From: Planococcus citreus
Lineage (GTDB): Bacteria; Bacillota; Bacilli; Bacillales_A; Planococcaceae
NCBI RefSeq assembly: GCF_003664125.1
Contig: NZ_RCCP01000008.1
Coordinates: 1-64,000 of the forward strand
Direction: 5' to 3'
Length of the DNA: 64,000 bases
The notes below the pieces were generated by a model. The model saw only the letters and a list, made by a program, of their open reading frames with translations, was not told the origin of the DNA and did not search any database. The position numbers and the translations under genes were made by a program. This document shows, piece by piece, positions 46,694 through 59,501 of the stretch. The number at the start of each line of letters is the position of its first letter. The stretch's first letter is position 1.

Positions 46694-46696
46694 TTC

Positions 46697-47353
46697 GTGG
46701 GACAAAAAATTCATCCAATTGGAATGCGAATCGGAATCATCCGTGATTGGGAGTCGAAATGGTACGCTGAAAAAGACTACGCGACACTCCTTCACGAAGA
46801 TTTGAAAATCCGTGAATACATCGAAACACGTTTGAAAGAAGCTTCAGTTTCGAAAATCGAAATCGAGCGCGCTGCAAACCGTGTGAACGTTACAATCCAC
46901 ACTGCTAAGCCAGGTATGGTAATCGGTAAAGGTGGCTCTGAAGTAGAAGTACTTCGTACGCAACTGAACGCGATGACTGGCAAGCGTGTCCACATCAACA
47001 TCGTAGAAATCAAAAGAGCTGACCTTGATGCGAAATTGGTCGCTGAAGGAATCGCACGCCAGCTAGAAAACCGTGCATCTTTCCGCCGTGCTCAAAAACA
47101 AACGATCCAACGTACTATGCGTGCAGGCGCTAAAGGGATCAAAACTCAAGTATCTGGACGTCTAGGCGGAGCTGACATTGCCCGTGCTGAGTCCTATAGC
47201 GAAGGAACTGTTCCGCTCCATACATTGCGCGCAGACATCGACTATGCGCACGCTGAAGCAGACACTACTTATGGTAAGCTTGGCGTAAAAGTATGGATCT
47301 ACCGCGGTGAAGTCCTTCCAACCAAGAAGAATTCTGAGGAAGGAGGCAAATAA
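46697..47353 (+). CDS. rpsC: 30S ribosomal protein S3
   Basis: A 218-residue head protein at the mRNA entry site. The N-terminal KH type II domain (about 38-110) contains the GKGG loop in [16 protein letters not shown]; the C-terminal domain ends in [18 protein letters not shown] start, with AAGGAGGG from the end of rplV as ribosome-binding site. Confidence 0.98.
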   Translation: MGQKIHPIGMRIGIIRDWESKWYAEKDYATLLHEDLKIREYIETRLKEASVSKIEIERAANRVNVTIHTAKPGMVIGKGGSEVEVLRTQLNAMTGKRVHINIVEIKRADLDAKLVAEGIARQLENRASFRRAQKQTIQRTMRAGAKGIKTQVSGRLGGADIARAESYSEGTVPLHTLRADIDYAHAEADTTYGKLGVKVWIYRGEVLPTKKNSEEGGK

Positions 47354-47354
47354 T

Positions 47355-47979
<625 letters not shown>

Positions 47980-48002
47980 TAATTCGAGAGGAGGTTGCAA
48001 GT

Positions 48003-48266
48003 ATGTCTGAGCGTAACCAACGCAAAGTATACACAGGCCGCGTCGTGTCTGACAAAATGGACAAAACCGTTACAGTAATGGTTGAAACTCAAAAAAAGCA
48101 CGCGCTTTATGGCAAACGTGTAAAATACTCTAAGAAATTCAAGACTCATGATGAGAACAACGAAGCGAAAATGGGCGACATCGTTCGCATCATGGAAACT
48201 CGTCCGCTATCAGCTACAAAACGTTTCCGTTTAGTGGAAATCGTCGAAAAAGCTGTCATCATCTAA
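48003..48266 (+). CDS. rpsQ: 30S ribosomal protein S17
   Basis: An 87-residue OB-fold primary assembly protein of the 30S body. [21 protein letters not shown] and [27 protein letters not shown] are typical. AGAGGAGG is 10 bases upstream of the ATG. Confidence 0.98.
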   Translation: MSERNQRKVYTGRVVSDKMDKTVTVMVETQKKHALYGKRVKYSKKFKTHDENNEAKMGDIVRIMETRPLSATKRFRLVEIVEKAVII

Positions 48267-48313
48267 TTTAAATAAGTTCGGAATCCTAAAAGTTCCGGAG
48301 GGAGGTTACCTAA

Positions 48314-48682
<369 letters not shown>

Positions 48683-48718
48683 AACATCCAACGTGCGATA
48701 CCAAGGAGGTGCGACAGA

Positions 48719-49030
48719 ATGCATGTAAAAAAAGGCGATACAGTTAAGGTCATCTCTGGTAAAGACAAAGGCAAAACAGGAGTTGTTTTGACTGCTCTAC
48801 CTAAGAAAGACCGTGTGCTCGTTGAAGGTGTTAACATCGTCAAAAAGCATACAAAACCGAACCAGGCAAGCCCGCAAGGCGGAATTGTCAGCCAAGAAGC
48901 TGCGATCCACGTTTCTAACGTGATGGTAGTTGACCCTAAATCCGGCGAGCCGACTCGCGTAGGATACAAAATGGAAGACGGCAAAAAAGTTCGTGTTGCA
49001 AAAAAATCCGGTGAAAAATTAGATAAATAA
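48719..49030 (+). CDS. rplX: 50S ribosomal protein L24
   Basis: A 103-residue assembly initiator with an N-terminal KOW motif ([42 protein letters not shown]). AAGGAGGTG is 9 bases upstream of the ATG. Followed by rplE. Confidence 0.98.
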   Translation: MHVKKGDTVKVISGKDKGKTGVVLTALPKKDRVLVEGVNIVKKHTKPNQASPQGGIVSQEAAIHVSNVMVVDPKSGEPTRVGYKMEDGKKVRVAKKSGEKLDK

Positions 49031-49057
49031 AATTCCTGAATGAGGGGAGGTACAAAC

Positions 49058-49802
<745 letters not shown>

Positions 49803-49831
49803 TCCCCTAAATTGGGAAGGAGGTAAATGTA

Positions 49832-50230
49832 ATGACAATGACAGATCCGATTGCAGATATGCTGACACGCATTCGTAATGCAAACATGGTTCGTCACGAG
49901 AAATTGGAGCTTCCGGCTTCCAACGTGAAAAAAGACATCGCTGAAATCCTGAAGCGTGAAGGTTTCGTACGTGACGTAGAATATGTTGAAGATGATAAAC
50001 AAGGCATGATCCGCATTTTCCTTAAATACGGTGCCAACAACGAACGCGTCATCACTGGCTTGAAACGCATTTCAAAACCAGGACTACGTGTATACGCTAA
50101 AACTGACGAGGTGCCTCGTGTACTAAACGGTCTTGGAATCGCTCTAGTATCGACATCACAAGGTTTGGTAACTGATAAAGAAGCCCGCGCGAAAAAAGTC
50201 GGCGGCGAAATCATAGCTTACGTTTGGTAA
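49832..50230 (+). CDS. rpsH: 30S ribosomal protein S8
   Basis: A 132-residue central-domain assembly protein. It begins [26 protein letters not shown] and ends GGEIIAYVW, both typical. AAGGAGG is 9 bases before ATG 49832; the second ATG (49838) is a less likely start because homologues also carry the two extra residues. Confidence 0.98.
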   Translation: MTMTDPIADMLTRIRNANMVRHEKLELPASNVKKDIAEILKREGFVRDVEYVEDDKQGMIRIFLKYGANNERVITGLKRISKPGLRVYAKTDEVPRVLNGLGIALVSTSQGLVTDKEARAKKVGGEIIAYVW

Positions 50231-50260
50231 GAAGCAACAAACGAATGGAGGTGCAACAGA

Positions 50261-50800
50261 ATGTCACGTGTAGGTAAAAAACCAATCGAGGTTCCTGCTA
50301 ACGTTACCGTTACTGTCGAAAACGACAATAACGTAACTGTAAAAGGGCCTAAAGGCGAGCTTACTCGCTCGTTTAACTCAGATATCACAATCACGCAGGA
50401 AGATAATGTTTTGACATTGTCACGCCCATCAGATTCCAAAGACCACCGCACAATCCACGGCACAACCCGTGCATTGCTCGCGAACATGGTTACTGGAGTA
50501 TCTGAAGGCTTCTCCCGCTCACTTGAACTAGTCGGTGTAGGTTACCGTGCCCAGCTACAAGGCAAGAAATTGGTCTTGAACGTTGGATACTCTCATCCGG
50601 TGGAATTCACTCCGGAAGAAGGAATCGAAATCGAAGTACAAGGCAACACGAAAGTCGTCGTTAAAGGGATCAACAAAGAGATGGTCGGAGCACTTGCTTC
50701 AAACATCCGTGCTACTCGCCCGCCAGAGCCGTATAAAGGCAAAGGGATCCGTTACGAAGACGAAAAAGTTCGCCGCAAAGAAGGTAAAACAGGTAAATAA
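50261..50800 (+). CDS. rplF: 50S ribosomal protein L6
   Basis: A 179-residue protein near the sarcin-ricin loop with two similar domains. [15 protein letters not shown] and the C-terminal [27 protein letters not shown] are typical. TGGAGGTG stands 9 bases upstream. Confidence 0.98.
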   Translation: MSRVGKKPIEVPANVTVTVENDNNVTVKGPKGELTRSFNSDITITQEDNVLTLSRPSDSKDHRTIHGTTRALLANMVTGVSEGFSRSLELVGVGYRAQLQGKKLVLNVGYSHPVEFTPEEGIEIEVQGNTKVVVKGINKEMVGALASNIRATRPPEPYKGKGIRYEDEKVRRKEGKTGK

Positions 50801-50833
50801 TGCTGCTTAGGCAGGCTGAAAGGAGTGACCTCA

Positions 50834-51196
50834 GTGATTACGAAACTCGATAAAAATGCATCCCGTAAAAAACGTCACGCTCGCGTACGTTCTAAAATCA
50901 CGGGAACAGCTGAACGTCCACGCTTGAACGTTTTCCGTTCAAACAAATACATCTACGCTCAATTGATCGACGATGTAAACGGCGTAACGCTTGCTAGCGC
51001 ATCATCTGCAGATAAAGATTTTTCTCTTGAAACAAAAGGCAACGTCGAAGCGGCTGCTCAAGTCGGCGAAACGATTGCAAAACGCGCAGTAGAAAACGGC
51101 TTGAAATCAGTTGTTTTTGACCGCGGTGGTTATCTATATCACGGCCGTGTGAAAGCTTTGGCTGAATCTGCCCGTGAAAACGGCTTAGAATTCTAA
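50834..51196 (+). CDS. rplR: 50S ribosomal protein L18
   Basis: A 120-residue 5S-rRNA-binding protein. [42 protein letters not shown] and the C-terminal [25 protein letters not shown] are typical. GTG 50834 stands 8 bases after AAAGGAG and gives the B. subtilis length; a GTG at 50825 overlaps the Shine-Dalgarno. Confidence 0.97.
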   Translation: MITKLDKNASRKKRHARVRSKITGTAERPRLNVFRSNKYIYAQLIDDVNGVTLASASSADKDFSLETKGNVEAAAQVGETIAKRAVENGLKSVVFDRGGYLYHGRVKALAESARENGLEF

Positions 51197-51216
51197 AAGA
51201 AGGAGGGACCCATATA

Positions 51217-51717
51217 ATGCGTCGTATTGATCCAAACAAACTTGAACTTGAAGAACGCGTAGTTACGATTAACCGCGTAGCGAAAGTTGTAAAAGGTGGA
51301 CGTCGTTTCCGTTTCTCCGCATTGGTTGTTGTAGGCGACAAAAATGGTAAAGTCGGTTTTGGTACTGGGAAAGCACAAGAAGTTCCAGAAGCAATCCGTA
51401 AAGCTATTGAAGATGCGAAGAAGAACTTAATCGAAGTACCTATGGTTAAAGGTACTACTCCACATCTAGTAACTGGGCGCTTCGGTGCCGGCTCGATTCT
51501 TATCAAACCTGCTTCACCAGGTACTGGTGTTATTGCTGGTGGTCCTGTTCGTGCGGTACTAGAGCTTGCAGGAGTACAAGACATCTTGTCTAAATCTCTT
51601 GGTTCTAACACACCGATCAACATGGTCCGTGCTACTATCAACGGTTTGACTCAACTGAAGAGCGCTGATGAAGTTGCAAAACTTCGCGGCAAAACTACAG
51701 AAGAGTTATTCCAATAA
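51217..51717 (+). CDS. rpsE: 30S ribosomal protein S5
   Basis: A 166-residue protein at the mRNA entry. The N-terminal dsRBD-like domain contains [43 protein letters not shown], the spectinomycin-contact loop being wild type. GAAGGAGGG is 9 bases upstream of the ATG. Confidence 0.98.
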   Translation: MRRIDPNKLELEERVVTINRVAKVVKGGRRFRFSALVVVGDKNGKVGFGTGKAQEVPEAIRKAIEDAKKNLIEVPMVKGTTPHLVTGRFGAGSILIKPASPGTGVIAGGPVRAVLELAGVQDILSKSLGSNTPINMVRATINGLTQLKSADEVAKLRGKTTEELFQ

Positions 51718-51731
51718 GGGAGGGAAATTAG

Positions 51732-51914
51732 ATGGCTACTAAACTAGAAATTACCCTCACTAAGTCAGTGATCGGTTCAAAACCGACACAACGTAAAACA
51801 GTCCAGTCACTAGGCCTGCGCAAGATGCATCAAACAGTTGAGCACCAAGACAACGCGGCAGTTCGCGGAATGCTTGATAAAGTCGCTCACTTAGTTACTA
51901 TTAAAGAAGTTTAA
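51732..51914 (+). CDS. rpmD: 50S ribosomal protein L30
   Basis: A 60-residue protein. [52 protein letters not shown] is the complete family sequence. AGGGAGGG is upstream. It stands between rpsE and rplO in the standard order. Confidence 0.97.
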   Translation: MATKLEITLTKSVIGSKPTQRKTVQSLGLRKMHQTVEHQDNAAVRGMLDKVAHLVTIKEV

Positions 51915-51947
51915 TCCCTGATTTCTATAGAAGGAGGTGCCAACCAC

Positions 51948-52388
51948 ATGAAACTTCACGAATTAAAACCAGCAGAAGGTTCACGCAGCTCACGCAAGCG
52001 TATCGGACGCGGAATCGGTTCAGGTACTGGTAAAACAGCCGGTAAAGGTCACAAAGGTCAAAAAGCCCGTTCAGGCGGCGGTGTCCGTCCAGGATTCGAG
52101 GGTGGTCAAAACCCATTGTTCCGTCGTTTGCCGAAGCGTGGATTCACGAACATCAACCGTAAAGATTACACTGTTGTAAACCTTGACGTGTTGAACCGTT
52201 TCGAAGAAGGCACAGAAATTACACCTGCATTGTTGATCGAAACAGGTGTTGTGAGCAAGGAGCGTTCTGGTATCAAGATCCTTGGTAACGGAAGCTTGGA
52301 CAAGAAATTGTCTGTACAAGCCCACAAATTCTCTGCATCAGCTAAAGAAGCTATTGAAGCTGCCGGCGGTCAAACCGAGGTGCTTTAA
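51948..52388 (+). CDS. rplO: 50S ribosomal protein L15
   Basis: A 146-residue late-assembly protein. The glycine-rich basic N-terminal extension ([35 protein letters not shown]) winds into 23S rRNA. GAAGGAGGTG is 8 bases upstream of the ATG. The stop overlaps the secY start (TAATG). Confidence 0.98.
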   Translation: MKLHELKPAEGSRSSRKRIGRGIGSGTGKTAGKGHKGQKARSGGGVRPGFEGGQNPLFRRLPKRGFTNINRKDYTVVNLDVLNRFEEGTEITPALLIETGVVSKERSGIKILGNGSLDKKLSVQAHKFSASAKEAIEAAGGQTEVL

Positions 52389-53683
52389 TGTTTCAGACAA
52401 TCTCTAATCTTATGCGCGTATCTGATATTCGAAATAAAATTTTCTTTACTTTAGCAATGCTCATCATCTTCCGTATCGGGACATTCGTTCCGGTGCCGAA
52501 CGTTGATGCGTCAGTACTCCAAGCTACTGATCAGATGGGTCTGATCGGCTTCTTGAATACTTTCGGTGGAGGCGCCCTTGCCAACTTCTCGATTTTGGCG
52601 ATGGGAATCATGCCTTATATCACAGCATCGATCATCGTGCAGCTTCTGCAAATGGATGTTGTGCCGAAATTTGCTGAGTGGGCGAAACAAGGCGAAGTCG
52701 GAAGACGGAAACTTGCTCAATTCACTCGTTACTTTACAATCGTTCTTGCGTTTATCCAGGCGATCGGCATGTCTTATGGTTTCAATCAAATGTACGGAGG
52801 TACATTGATCCAAGACGACTCGATTGCGACGTATGTAGTAATCGCCATCGTACTGACAGCAGGAACAGCATTTCTATTGTGGCTTGGTGAGCAGATCACG
52901 GCAAAAGGCGTGGGGAACGGTATTTCGATTATCATCTTCGCAGGGATTGTCGCTGCAGTACCAGGAGCAATCAACCAACTTTATGCGCAGCAGATCCAAG
53001 GAGCTGGCGACCAGCTTCCGATCAACATTGCCATTATGGCATTGCTTGCACTCGCAGTTGTTGCAATTACTGTATTGGTCATTTACGTCCAACAAGCGTT
53101 GCGTAAAATCCCGATCCAGTATGCCAAACGTGTCGCTGGCCGTGGCCAGAGCTCGAATGGGCAGCAAACGCATTTACCTTTGAAAGTAAACGCGGCCGGA
53201 GTTATCCCGGTAATCTTTGCAGTGGCGTTCATCATCACGCCGCAAACTATCGCTTCTTTCTTTGGTGCCAACGCGTTTACGGAGGCAATCCAGAATACGT
53301 TTGATTACACGCGTCCTGTCGGCATGATCATTTATGTCGCCTTGATCATTGCATTCACGTATTTCTATGCATTCATTCAGGTTAATCCTGAAAACGTGGC
53401 GGACAACTTGAAAAAGCAAGGTGCATATATTCCGGGAATCCGTCCGGGTAAAAATACGCAAGATTATTTAACAAGTGTGCTTTACCGCTTAACGTTTGTG
53501 GGAGCGATCTTCCTCTCCGTTATCTCGGTTCTGCCGATTTTCTTCATCAATATCGCAAACCTGCCTCAATCTGCACAGATTGGCGGCACCAGTTTGCTGA
53601 TTGTCGTTGGGGTAGCCCTGGAGACGATGAAGCAATTGGAATCACAACTTGTGAAACGTCATTACAAAGGCTTTATGAAATAA
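52388..53683 (+). CDS. secY: preprotein translocase subunit SecY
   Basis: A 431-residue channel subunit of the Sec translocon with ten predicted membrane helices. The start [40 protein letters not shown], the cytosolic loop region around EQITAKGVGNGISIIIFAGI and the SPIPIQYAK-like cytoplasmic loop (KIPIQYAKRVAGRG) are present. GAGGTG at the end of rplO is the ribosome-binding site; the genes overlap by one base. Confidence 0.98.
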   Translation: MFQTISNLMRVSDIRNKIFFTLAMLIIFRIGTFVPVPNVDASVLQATDQMGLIGFLNTFGGGALANFSILAMGIMPYITASIIVQLLQMDVVPKFAEWAKQGEVGRRKLAQFTRYFTIVLAFIQAIGMSYGFNQMYGGTLIQDDSIATYVVIAIVLTAGTAFLLWLGEQITAKGVGNGISIIIFAGIVAAVPGAINQLYAQQIQGAGDQLPINIAIMALLALAVVAITVLVIYVQQALRKIPIQYAKRVAGRGQSSNGQQTHLPLKVNAAGVIPVIFAVAFIITPQTIASFFGANAFTEAIQNTFDYTRPVGMIIYVALIIAFTYFYAFIQVNPENVADNLKKQGAYIPGIRPGKNTQDYLTSVLYRLTFVGAIFLSVISVLPIFFINIANLPQSAQIGGTSLLIVVGVALETMKQLESQLVKRHYKGFMK

Positions 53684-54394
<711 letters not shown>

Positions 54395-54730
54395 GTCCCG
54401 GCGCCGGGCGCAGTTAGTTGCCTCCATGTGGCTTTAAGGAGCACCGGAGATATGAATTTTCGAGAGCTGCAAAAGCAAACAAGGCTTGATTATATGAAAC
54501 CGGTGAGGCTCGTTGCTCCGTGCAATTCCGCACCGGAGGTAGTATAATGGGTTTCGTGGAAGCATCTGTGTAACGGGTTTGGAACTCATCCAAGGCAGTC
54601 CGGGCAGTCGAGGATACGTGGGTCAGACTGGCTCAACCGGAACCCCCGAACTCCGCTGTCATAAGTGGGGAGAGGAACCCGGAGAAGGTCTTTCAAATGT
54701 CACTCATGAATTCCTGGTGAATGGATAAGA
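54395..54730 (+). other. GC-rich, highly foldable intergenic region in place of map; candidate structured RNA
   Basis: No credible gene lies in the 404 bp between adk and infA. The first 336 bp are more GC-rich than the rest of the gaps and fold well: palindrome CCCGGCGCCGGG (54397-54408); CACCGG (54442-54447) and CACCGG (54531-54536) compete for CCGGTG (54500-54505); GGAGC/GCTCC (54438-54442 with 54515-54519). A separate 3' domain is closed by CCGGG/CCCGG (54600-54604 with 54678-54682) and holds CAGTC/GACTG (54605-54609 with 54626-54630) and CTCC/GGAG (54651-54654 with 54669-54672). I cannot assign it to a known RNA family. It could also be a relic of a mobile RNA element. Confidence 0.6.
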
Positions 54731-54798
54731 ATTATTCAATCAGCAAATACTGTTTGAAGATGAGTACCTGATTTGTATACAGAAGGGAGACTGGGTCG

Positions 54799-55017
54799 AT
54801 GGCGAAAGACGATGTAATTGAAATCGAGGGAACAGTCATTGAGACTTTGCCCAACGCGATGTTTAAAGTGGAGCTTGAAAATGGCCATACGATTCTTGCG
54901 CACGTATCAGGCAAGATTCGCATGCATTTCATCCGCATTCTGCCAGGAGATAAAGTAACAGTAGAACTTTCTCCTTACGATTTAACACGCGGTCGCATCA
55001 CATACCGTTTTAAATAA
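54799..55017 (+). CDS. infA: translation initiation factor IF-1
   Basis: A 72-residue OB-fold protein that blocks the A site during initiation. [72 protein letters not shown] is the full family length (all read in frame). AAGGGAGA is upstream of the ATG. It follows the unexplained region and precedes rpmJ. Confidence 0.98.
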   Translation: MAKDDVIEIEGTVIETLPNAMFKVELENGHTILAHVSGKIRMHFIRILPGDKVTVELSPYDLTRGRITYRFK

Positions 55018-55054
55018 TCTTTTGCACTCCGGACTACTAAGGAGGTTGGGTTAG

Positions 55055-55168
<114 letters not shown>

Positions 55169-55192
55169 TAAAGAAGGAGGTGCATCGCACAC

Positions 55193-55558
55193 ATGGCACG
55201 TATTTCTGGTGTTGACATTCCGCGCGACAAACGCGTTGTAATTTCATTGACTTATATCTACGGTGTTGGGAAAACGACTGCTCAGAAAGTTCTTTCTGGT
55301 GCTGGTGTTTCTGAAGAGACTCGCGTTCGCGATCTTACAGAAGACGAGTTGAACAATATCCGTGAACAATTGGATCAGTACAAAATCGAAGGTGACCTTC
55401 GCCGTGAAGTTTCCATGAACATCAAACGTTTGATGGAAATCGCTAGCTTCCGTGGTATCCGCCACCGTCGCGGTCTTCCGGTTCGTGGTCAAAATACGAA
55501 GAACAACGCGCGTACGCGTAAAGGTCCTCGTAAAACTGTAGCTAACAAGAAAAAATAA
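55193..55558 (+). CDS. rpsM: 30S ribosomal protein S13
   Basis: A 121-residue head protein with a C-terminal extension that reaches the P-site t[37 protein letters not shown] and [32 protein letters not shown] are typical. GAAGGAGGTG is upstream of the ATG. Confidence 0.98.
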   Translation: MARISGVDIPRDKRVVISLTYIYGVGKTTAQKVLSGAGVSEETRVRDLTEDELNNIREQLDQYKIEGDLRREVSMNIKRLMEIASFRGIRHRRGLPVRGQNTKNNARTRKGPRKTVANKKK

Positions 55559-55565
55559 TCAGTAA

Positions 55566-55973
<408 letters not shown>

Positions 55974-56100
55974 TCGTTGGTCTGAATAGGATTTTTGAAC
56001 ATCACGACTTACTCAATGTGTTCTGAATCGTAGCGAAAGTCTGTGACTATCGAATTCTTATGCAACGAAAATACCGACGTTTTGAAGGAGGGTAAACTGA

Positions 56101-57045
56101 ATGCTCGAAATAGAAAAACCAAAAATTGAAACGGTTGAGATCGACAGCAATGCCAAATATGGCAAATTCGTTGTTGAACCCCTTGAGCGTGGATATGGTA
56201 CCACTTTAGGTAACTCCTTACGTCGAATCCTACTTTCATCTTTACCTGGCGCAGCTGTTACTTCGATCCAAATTGATGGCGTTTTGCATGAATTCTCCAC
56301 TGTCGAAGGTGTAGAAGAAGATGTAGCCTCTATCATTTTGAATATCAAGAAGCTCGCTTTGAAAATTTACTCTGACGAAGAAAAAGTCATTGAAATTGAT
56401 GTAAAAGGTGACGGAACGGTTACGGCTGCAGATATCACTCACGATAGTGACGTGGAAATTCTGAATCCGGATCTATATATTGCAACAATCGCTAAAGACG
56501 GCCACTTGCGCATGCGCATGTATGCTAACCGCGGCCGTGGGTATGCCCGTGCAGATCAGAACAAACGTGAAGATCTTCCGATCGGCGTCATCCCGATTGA
56601 CTCTATTTACACGCCAGTTTCACGCGTCAATTTCCAAGTGGAAAATACCCGTGTGGGCCAACTCGCTCATTTCGATAAATTAACCCTCGATGTCTGGACA
56701 GATGGAAGCATCGGTCCCAAAGAGGCAATTGCGCTTGGCGCGAAAATTTTCACTGAACATCTGAACATCTTCGTAGGATTGACGGATGAGGCTCAAACAG
56801 CTGAAATCATGGTTGAAAAAGAAGAAGACCAAAAAGAGAAAGTGCTTGAGATGACTATCGAAGAGCTTGATCTTTCTGTTCGTTCTTATAACTGCCTGAA
56901 ACGTGCCGGCATTAACACTGTCCACGAATTGGCCAATAAGTCGGAAGACGACATGATGAAAGTTCGCAACCTCGGACGCAAATCACTTGAAGAAGTGAAA
57001 GTGAAGTTGGAAGATCTAGGTCTTGGCCTTCGTAAAGAAGACTGA
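56101..57045 (+). CDS. rpoA: DNA-directed RNA polymerase subunit alpha
   Basis: A 314-residue assembly subunit. The N-terminal domain (about 1-230) has the dimerisation motif [25 protein letters not shown]; the C-terminal domain (about 245-314) has the UP-element and activator surface in [51 protein letters not shown] is 8 bases upstream of the ATG. Confidence 0.98.
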   Translation: MLEIEKPKIETVEIDSNAKYGKFVVEPLERGYGTTLGNSLRRILLSSLPGAAVTSIQIDGVLHEFSTVEGVEEDVASIILNIKKLALKIYSDEEKVIEIDVKGDGTVTAADITHDSDVEILNPDLYIATIAKDGHLRMRMYANRGRGYARADQNKREDLPIGVIPIDSIYTPVSRVNFQVENTRVGQLAHFDKLTLDVWTDGSIGPKEAIALGAKIFTEHLNIFVGLTDEAQTAEIMVEKEEDQKEKVLEMTIEELDLSVRSYNCLKRAGINTVHELANKSEDDMMKVRNLGRKSLEEVKVKLEDLGLGLRKED

Positions 57046-57090
57046 TTGCCCGATTCTTTCTGAACTATTCAACAAAGGAGGGAAACTTCA

Positions 57091-57465
57091 ATGAGAAAAC
57101 TTCAACGTACAAGTTCTCAACGTAAAGCGCTTTTGCGTGACCTTACGACTGACCTAATCGTTCACGAGCGCATTCAGACAACTGAAGCCCGTGCTAAAGA
57201 AGTCCGTTCAACTGTAGAAAAAATGATCACGCTTGGTAAGCGCGGAGACATCCACGCACGCCGTAAAGCTGCAGCATACATTCGCCGTGAACTCGTGACC
57301 TCGACTGACGAAGAAGGCAACGAAAACACAATCTTTGCTTTGCAAAAATTGTTTGATGATGTAGCACCACGTTACGCTGACCGTCAAGGCGGCTACACGC
57401 GCATCATGAAAATGGGGCCTCGTCGCGGAGATGGCGCACCAATCGTAATTATTGAATTGGTTTAA
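57091..57465 (+). CDS. rplQ: 50S ribosomal protein L17
   Basis: A 124-residue protein near the tunnel exit. [39 protein letters not shown] and the [30 protein letters not shown] segment are typical. AAAGGAGGG is upstream. It ends the alpha operon at a terminator. Confidence 0.98.
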   Translation: MRKLQRTSSQRKALLRDLTTDLIVHERIQTTEARAKEVRSTVEKMITLGKRGDIHARRKAAAYIRRELVTSTDEEGNENTIFALQKLFDDVAPRYADRQGGYTRIMKMGPRRGDGAPIVIIELV

Positions 57466-57471
57466 TCAGTT

Positions 57472-57498
57472 GAAGAGGGTTCATAGCCCTCTTCTTTT
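57472..57498 (+). terminator. Rho-independent terminator after rplQ
   Basis: GAAGAGGG (57472-57479) pairs perfectly with CCCTCTTC (57487-57494), loop of 7 nt, followed by TTTT. Confidence 0.85.
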
Positions 57499-57513
57499 AG
57501 CATCATGATTTAT

Positions 57514-57543
57514 ACGACAATATGAAAAGCTGAGTGTTATGAT
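57514..57543 (+). promoter_or_regulatory. possible extended -10 promoter of the ECF leader
   Basis: TGT-TATGAT (57535-57543) has an extended -10; the -35 is poor (ACGACA, 57514-57519, 18-bp spacer). Confidence 0.45.
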
Positions 57544-57667
57544 GAGCGAGCCTTCGGGCGGCGTCTCGTCTAGCTCTACGCACCTCATTCAACCGGCGGC
57601 TTAAGCACCCGCAGGAGCCATAGAGACAGAAAAGCGCATACTCTGAATGAGGTGCGCGCTTTTTTTA
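57541..57667 (+). promoter_or_regulatory. structured leader with terminator upstream of ecfA1
   Basis: A first hairpin, GATGAG/CTCGTC (57541-57546 with 57565-57570), contains GCC-TTCG-GGC. A second, CGCACCTCATTCA/TGAATGAGGTGCG (57579-57591 with 57644-57656), is a perfect 13-bp long-range stem that ends 3 bp before a seven-T run. AAGCGC (57632-57637) can instead pair with GCGCTT (57656-57661) and form a short terminator, which excludes the long stem. Such alternatives are typical of riboswitches or protein-controlled attenuators; no ligand can be named. Confidence 0.6.
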
Positions 57668-57804
57668 TTTAATGATCAATTAATTTCCAGTGTTGATATT
57701 CCATAGAAGGGAATATGAGCAGTGTAAGTTAAGCGTGGCTAAAGAATTCCCGTTTTACAGCACATAAGAGCAGAGTAGAGAAAGTTTAGAGGAGGCTTCA
57801 ACAC
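57668..57804 (+). other. untranslated region before ecfA1, no gene
   Basis: AT-rich stretch without coding frame. TTGATA (57693-57698) with TATGAG (57714-57719, 15-bp spacer) is a weak possible promoter. AGAGGAGG (57789-57796) is the ecfA1 Shine-Dalgarno. Confidence 0.5.
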
Positions 57805-58653
57805 ATGAAAGGAACCATTTTGTCATTTGAACAAGTGACATTCACATACGCACCGGAAGACAAGTCGGTCAAGCCGGCCGTTTCGGACCTATCGTTCTCG
57901 ATTGGCGAAGGCGAATGGGTGGCGCTTGTCGGACACAACGGCTCGGGCAAGTCGACAATCGCCAAATTGATGAACGGCTTATTGTTTCCGCAGCAAGGAA
58001 CAGTCAAAGCGATGGGACTGACAATGTCTGAAGAAAGCTTGTGGGACATCCGCTCGCAGATGGGCATGGTGTTTCAAAATCCAGACAACCAATTCGTCGG
58101 GGCAACGGTGCAGGATGACGTAGCGTTTGCGCTCGAAAATAACGGCGTCCCTCATGAAGAAATGGTGGTGCGTGTCCGTGAATCTTTGCAGCAAGTGAAG
58201 ATGGCGGATTATCTTGACCATGAACCGCATCACTTATCCGGCGGGCAAAAGCAGCGCGTGGCAATTGCCGGGGCACTGGCTTTGCGTCCGCGGCTGCTCA
58301 TTTTGGATGAAGCCACATCGATGCTCGACCCGCAAGGCCGCCGGGAAGTCATCGAGACGATCCGTGAGCTTCGTGAAGCGACGGGCCTCACTGTGTTGTC
58401 GATTACCCATGACCTGGAGGAAGCCGCGCTCGCTGACCGTGTGCTGGTGATGAGTGCCGGGCATAAACAAATGGAAGGCACACCCGATGAAGTATTTTCT
58501 TCCGGCGAAGAGCTGACGGAGATGGGGTTGGATCTGCCATTTGCGATGCGGATGGCCGGTTTACTGAAACAAGCCGGCGTGCCGATGACCGGTGAATCTA
58601 TGACAGAACATGAGCTGGTGGAGGAATTATGGACATATTACTCAAGCAAGTAG
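57805..58653 (+). CDS. ecfA1: ECF transporter ATPase subunit EcfA1
   Basis: A 282-residue ABC ATPase of the energy-coupling-factor module for vitamin and metal uptake. Walker A is GHNGSGKST (about 44-52), the signature LSGGQKQR (about 144-151) and Walker B LLILDEATSMLD (about 163-174). It forms a heterodimer with EcfA2. The 3' end overlaps ecfA2 by 25 bp. It follows rplQ as in other Bacillales. Confidence 0.96.
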   Translation: MKGTILSFEQVTFTYAPEDKSVKPAVSDLSFSIGEGEWVALVGHNGSGKSTIAKLMNGLLFPQQGTVKAMGLTMSEESLWDIRSQMGMVFQNPDNQFVGATVQDDVAFALENNGVPHEEMVVRVRESLQQVKMADYLDHEPHHLSGGQKQRVAIAGALALRPRLLILDEATSMLDPQGRREVIETIRELREATGLTVLSITHDLEEAALADRVLVMSAGHKQMEGTPDEVFSSGEELTEMGLDLPFAMRMAGLLKQAGVPMTGESMTEHELVEELWTYYSSK

Positions 58654-59501
58654 GATATAGCTACGCGAAAGATACCCCTTTTGAAAAACGGGCGCTGACG
58701 GATGTCACGCTGCACATACCTTCAGGCTCTTACACAGCGATCATCGGGCATACGGGTTCCGGGAAATCGACCGTGCTGCAACATTTGAATGCTTTATTGC
58801 AGCCGACAGAAGGCAGTGTGCTGATCGGCGAGCGGAAAATCGAAGCAGGGACAAAAGCAAAAAATTTGCGAGAGGTGCGAAAAAAAGTCGGCATCGTCTT
58901 CCAGTTTCCCGAACAGCAGCTATTTGATGAAACGGTCCTGAAAGACATCATGTTCGGCCCGCTGAACTTCGGTGTGCCAGAAGAGGAAGCGCGTAGACGG
59001 GCCATCGCCTTGGTCGAACAGCTTGGGCTTCCGGAAGATGTGCTGGAGAAATCACCTTTTGACTTATCGGGCGGGCAGATGCGCCGCGTCGCCATAGCAG
59101 GCGTTCTGGCAATGGAGCCGGATGTCTTGGTGCTCGATGAACCAACAGCAGGACTTGACCCGCGCGGACGCCGGGAAATCATGGATTTGTTTTACCGCCT
59201 GCATCAAGAGAAAGGCTTAACGACTGTGCTTGTCACACATAGCATGGAAGATGCGGCGCGTTATGCGGATACAGTGGCCATCATGCACAGCGGCAAATGC
59301 GTCGCGACAGGCGATGTGCGCGAAGTCTTCGCCAATGAAGAGCAGCTCGGCGATTACCGGCTGGAGCCGCCGCGCACCGTGCGCATGCAGCGGGAGTTTG
59401 AAGAGAAAACCGGCTTAACTCTTGATGAGCTAGCGCTGACCGAAGAGGCGTTGGCGCAGTCCATTGCGCAAGCGCTCAAGGAAGGGCGTGAGCTGAAATG
59501 A
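58629..59501 (+). CDS. ecfA2: ECF transporter ATPase subunit EcfA2
   Basis: A 290-residue second ATPase of the ECF module. Walker A is GHTGSGKST (about 39-47), the signature LSGGQMRR (about 146-153) and Walker B VLVLDEPTAGLD. ATG 58629 lies in the end of ecfA1 and follows GGTGGAGG. The stop overlaps ecfT (ATGA). Confidence 0.96.
   Translation: MDILLKQVGYSYAKDTPFEKRALTDVTLHIPSGSYTAIIGHTGSGKSTVLQHLNALLQPTEGSVLIGERKIEAGTKAKNLREVRKKVGIVFQFPEQQLFDETVLKDIMFGPLNFGVPEEEARRRAIALVEQLGLPEDVLEKSPFDLSGGQMRRVAIAGVLAMEPDVLVLDEPTAGLDPRGRREIMDLFYRLHQEKGLTTVLVTHSMEDAARYADTVAIMHSGKCVATGDVREVFANEEQLGDYRLEPPRTVRMQREFEEKTGLTLDELALTEEALAQSIAQALKEGRELK

Noticed and set aside
54452..54547. 31-codon frame in the adk-infA gap
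   Set aside because: GGAG is only 2 bases before its ATG, codon use is atypical and it lies inside the foldable region; no homologue comes to mind.
54537..54549. GGTAGTATAATGG resembles a tRNA-Gly D arm and contains TATAAT
   Set aside because: No acceptor, anticodon or T-arm partners fold around it, and no -35 box is found at proper distance.
54754..54781. TTGAAG-16-TATACA as an infA promoter
   Set aside because: The start of transcription would fall inside or after the infA Shine-Dalgarno (54783-54790), leaving no ribosome-binding site.
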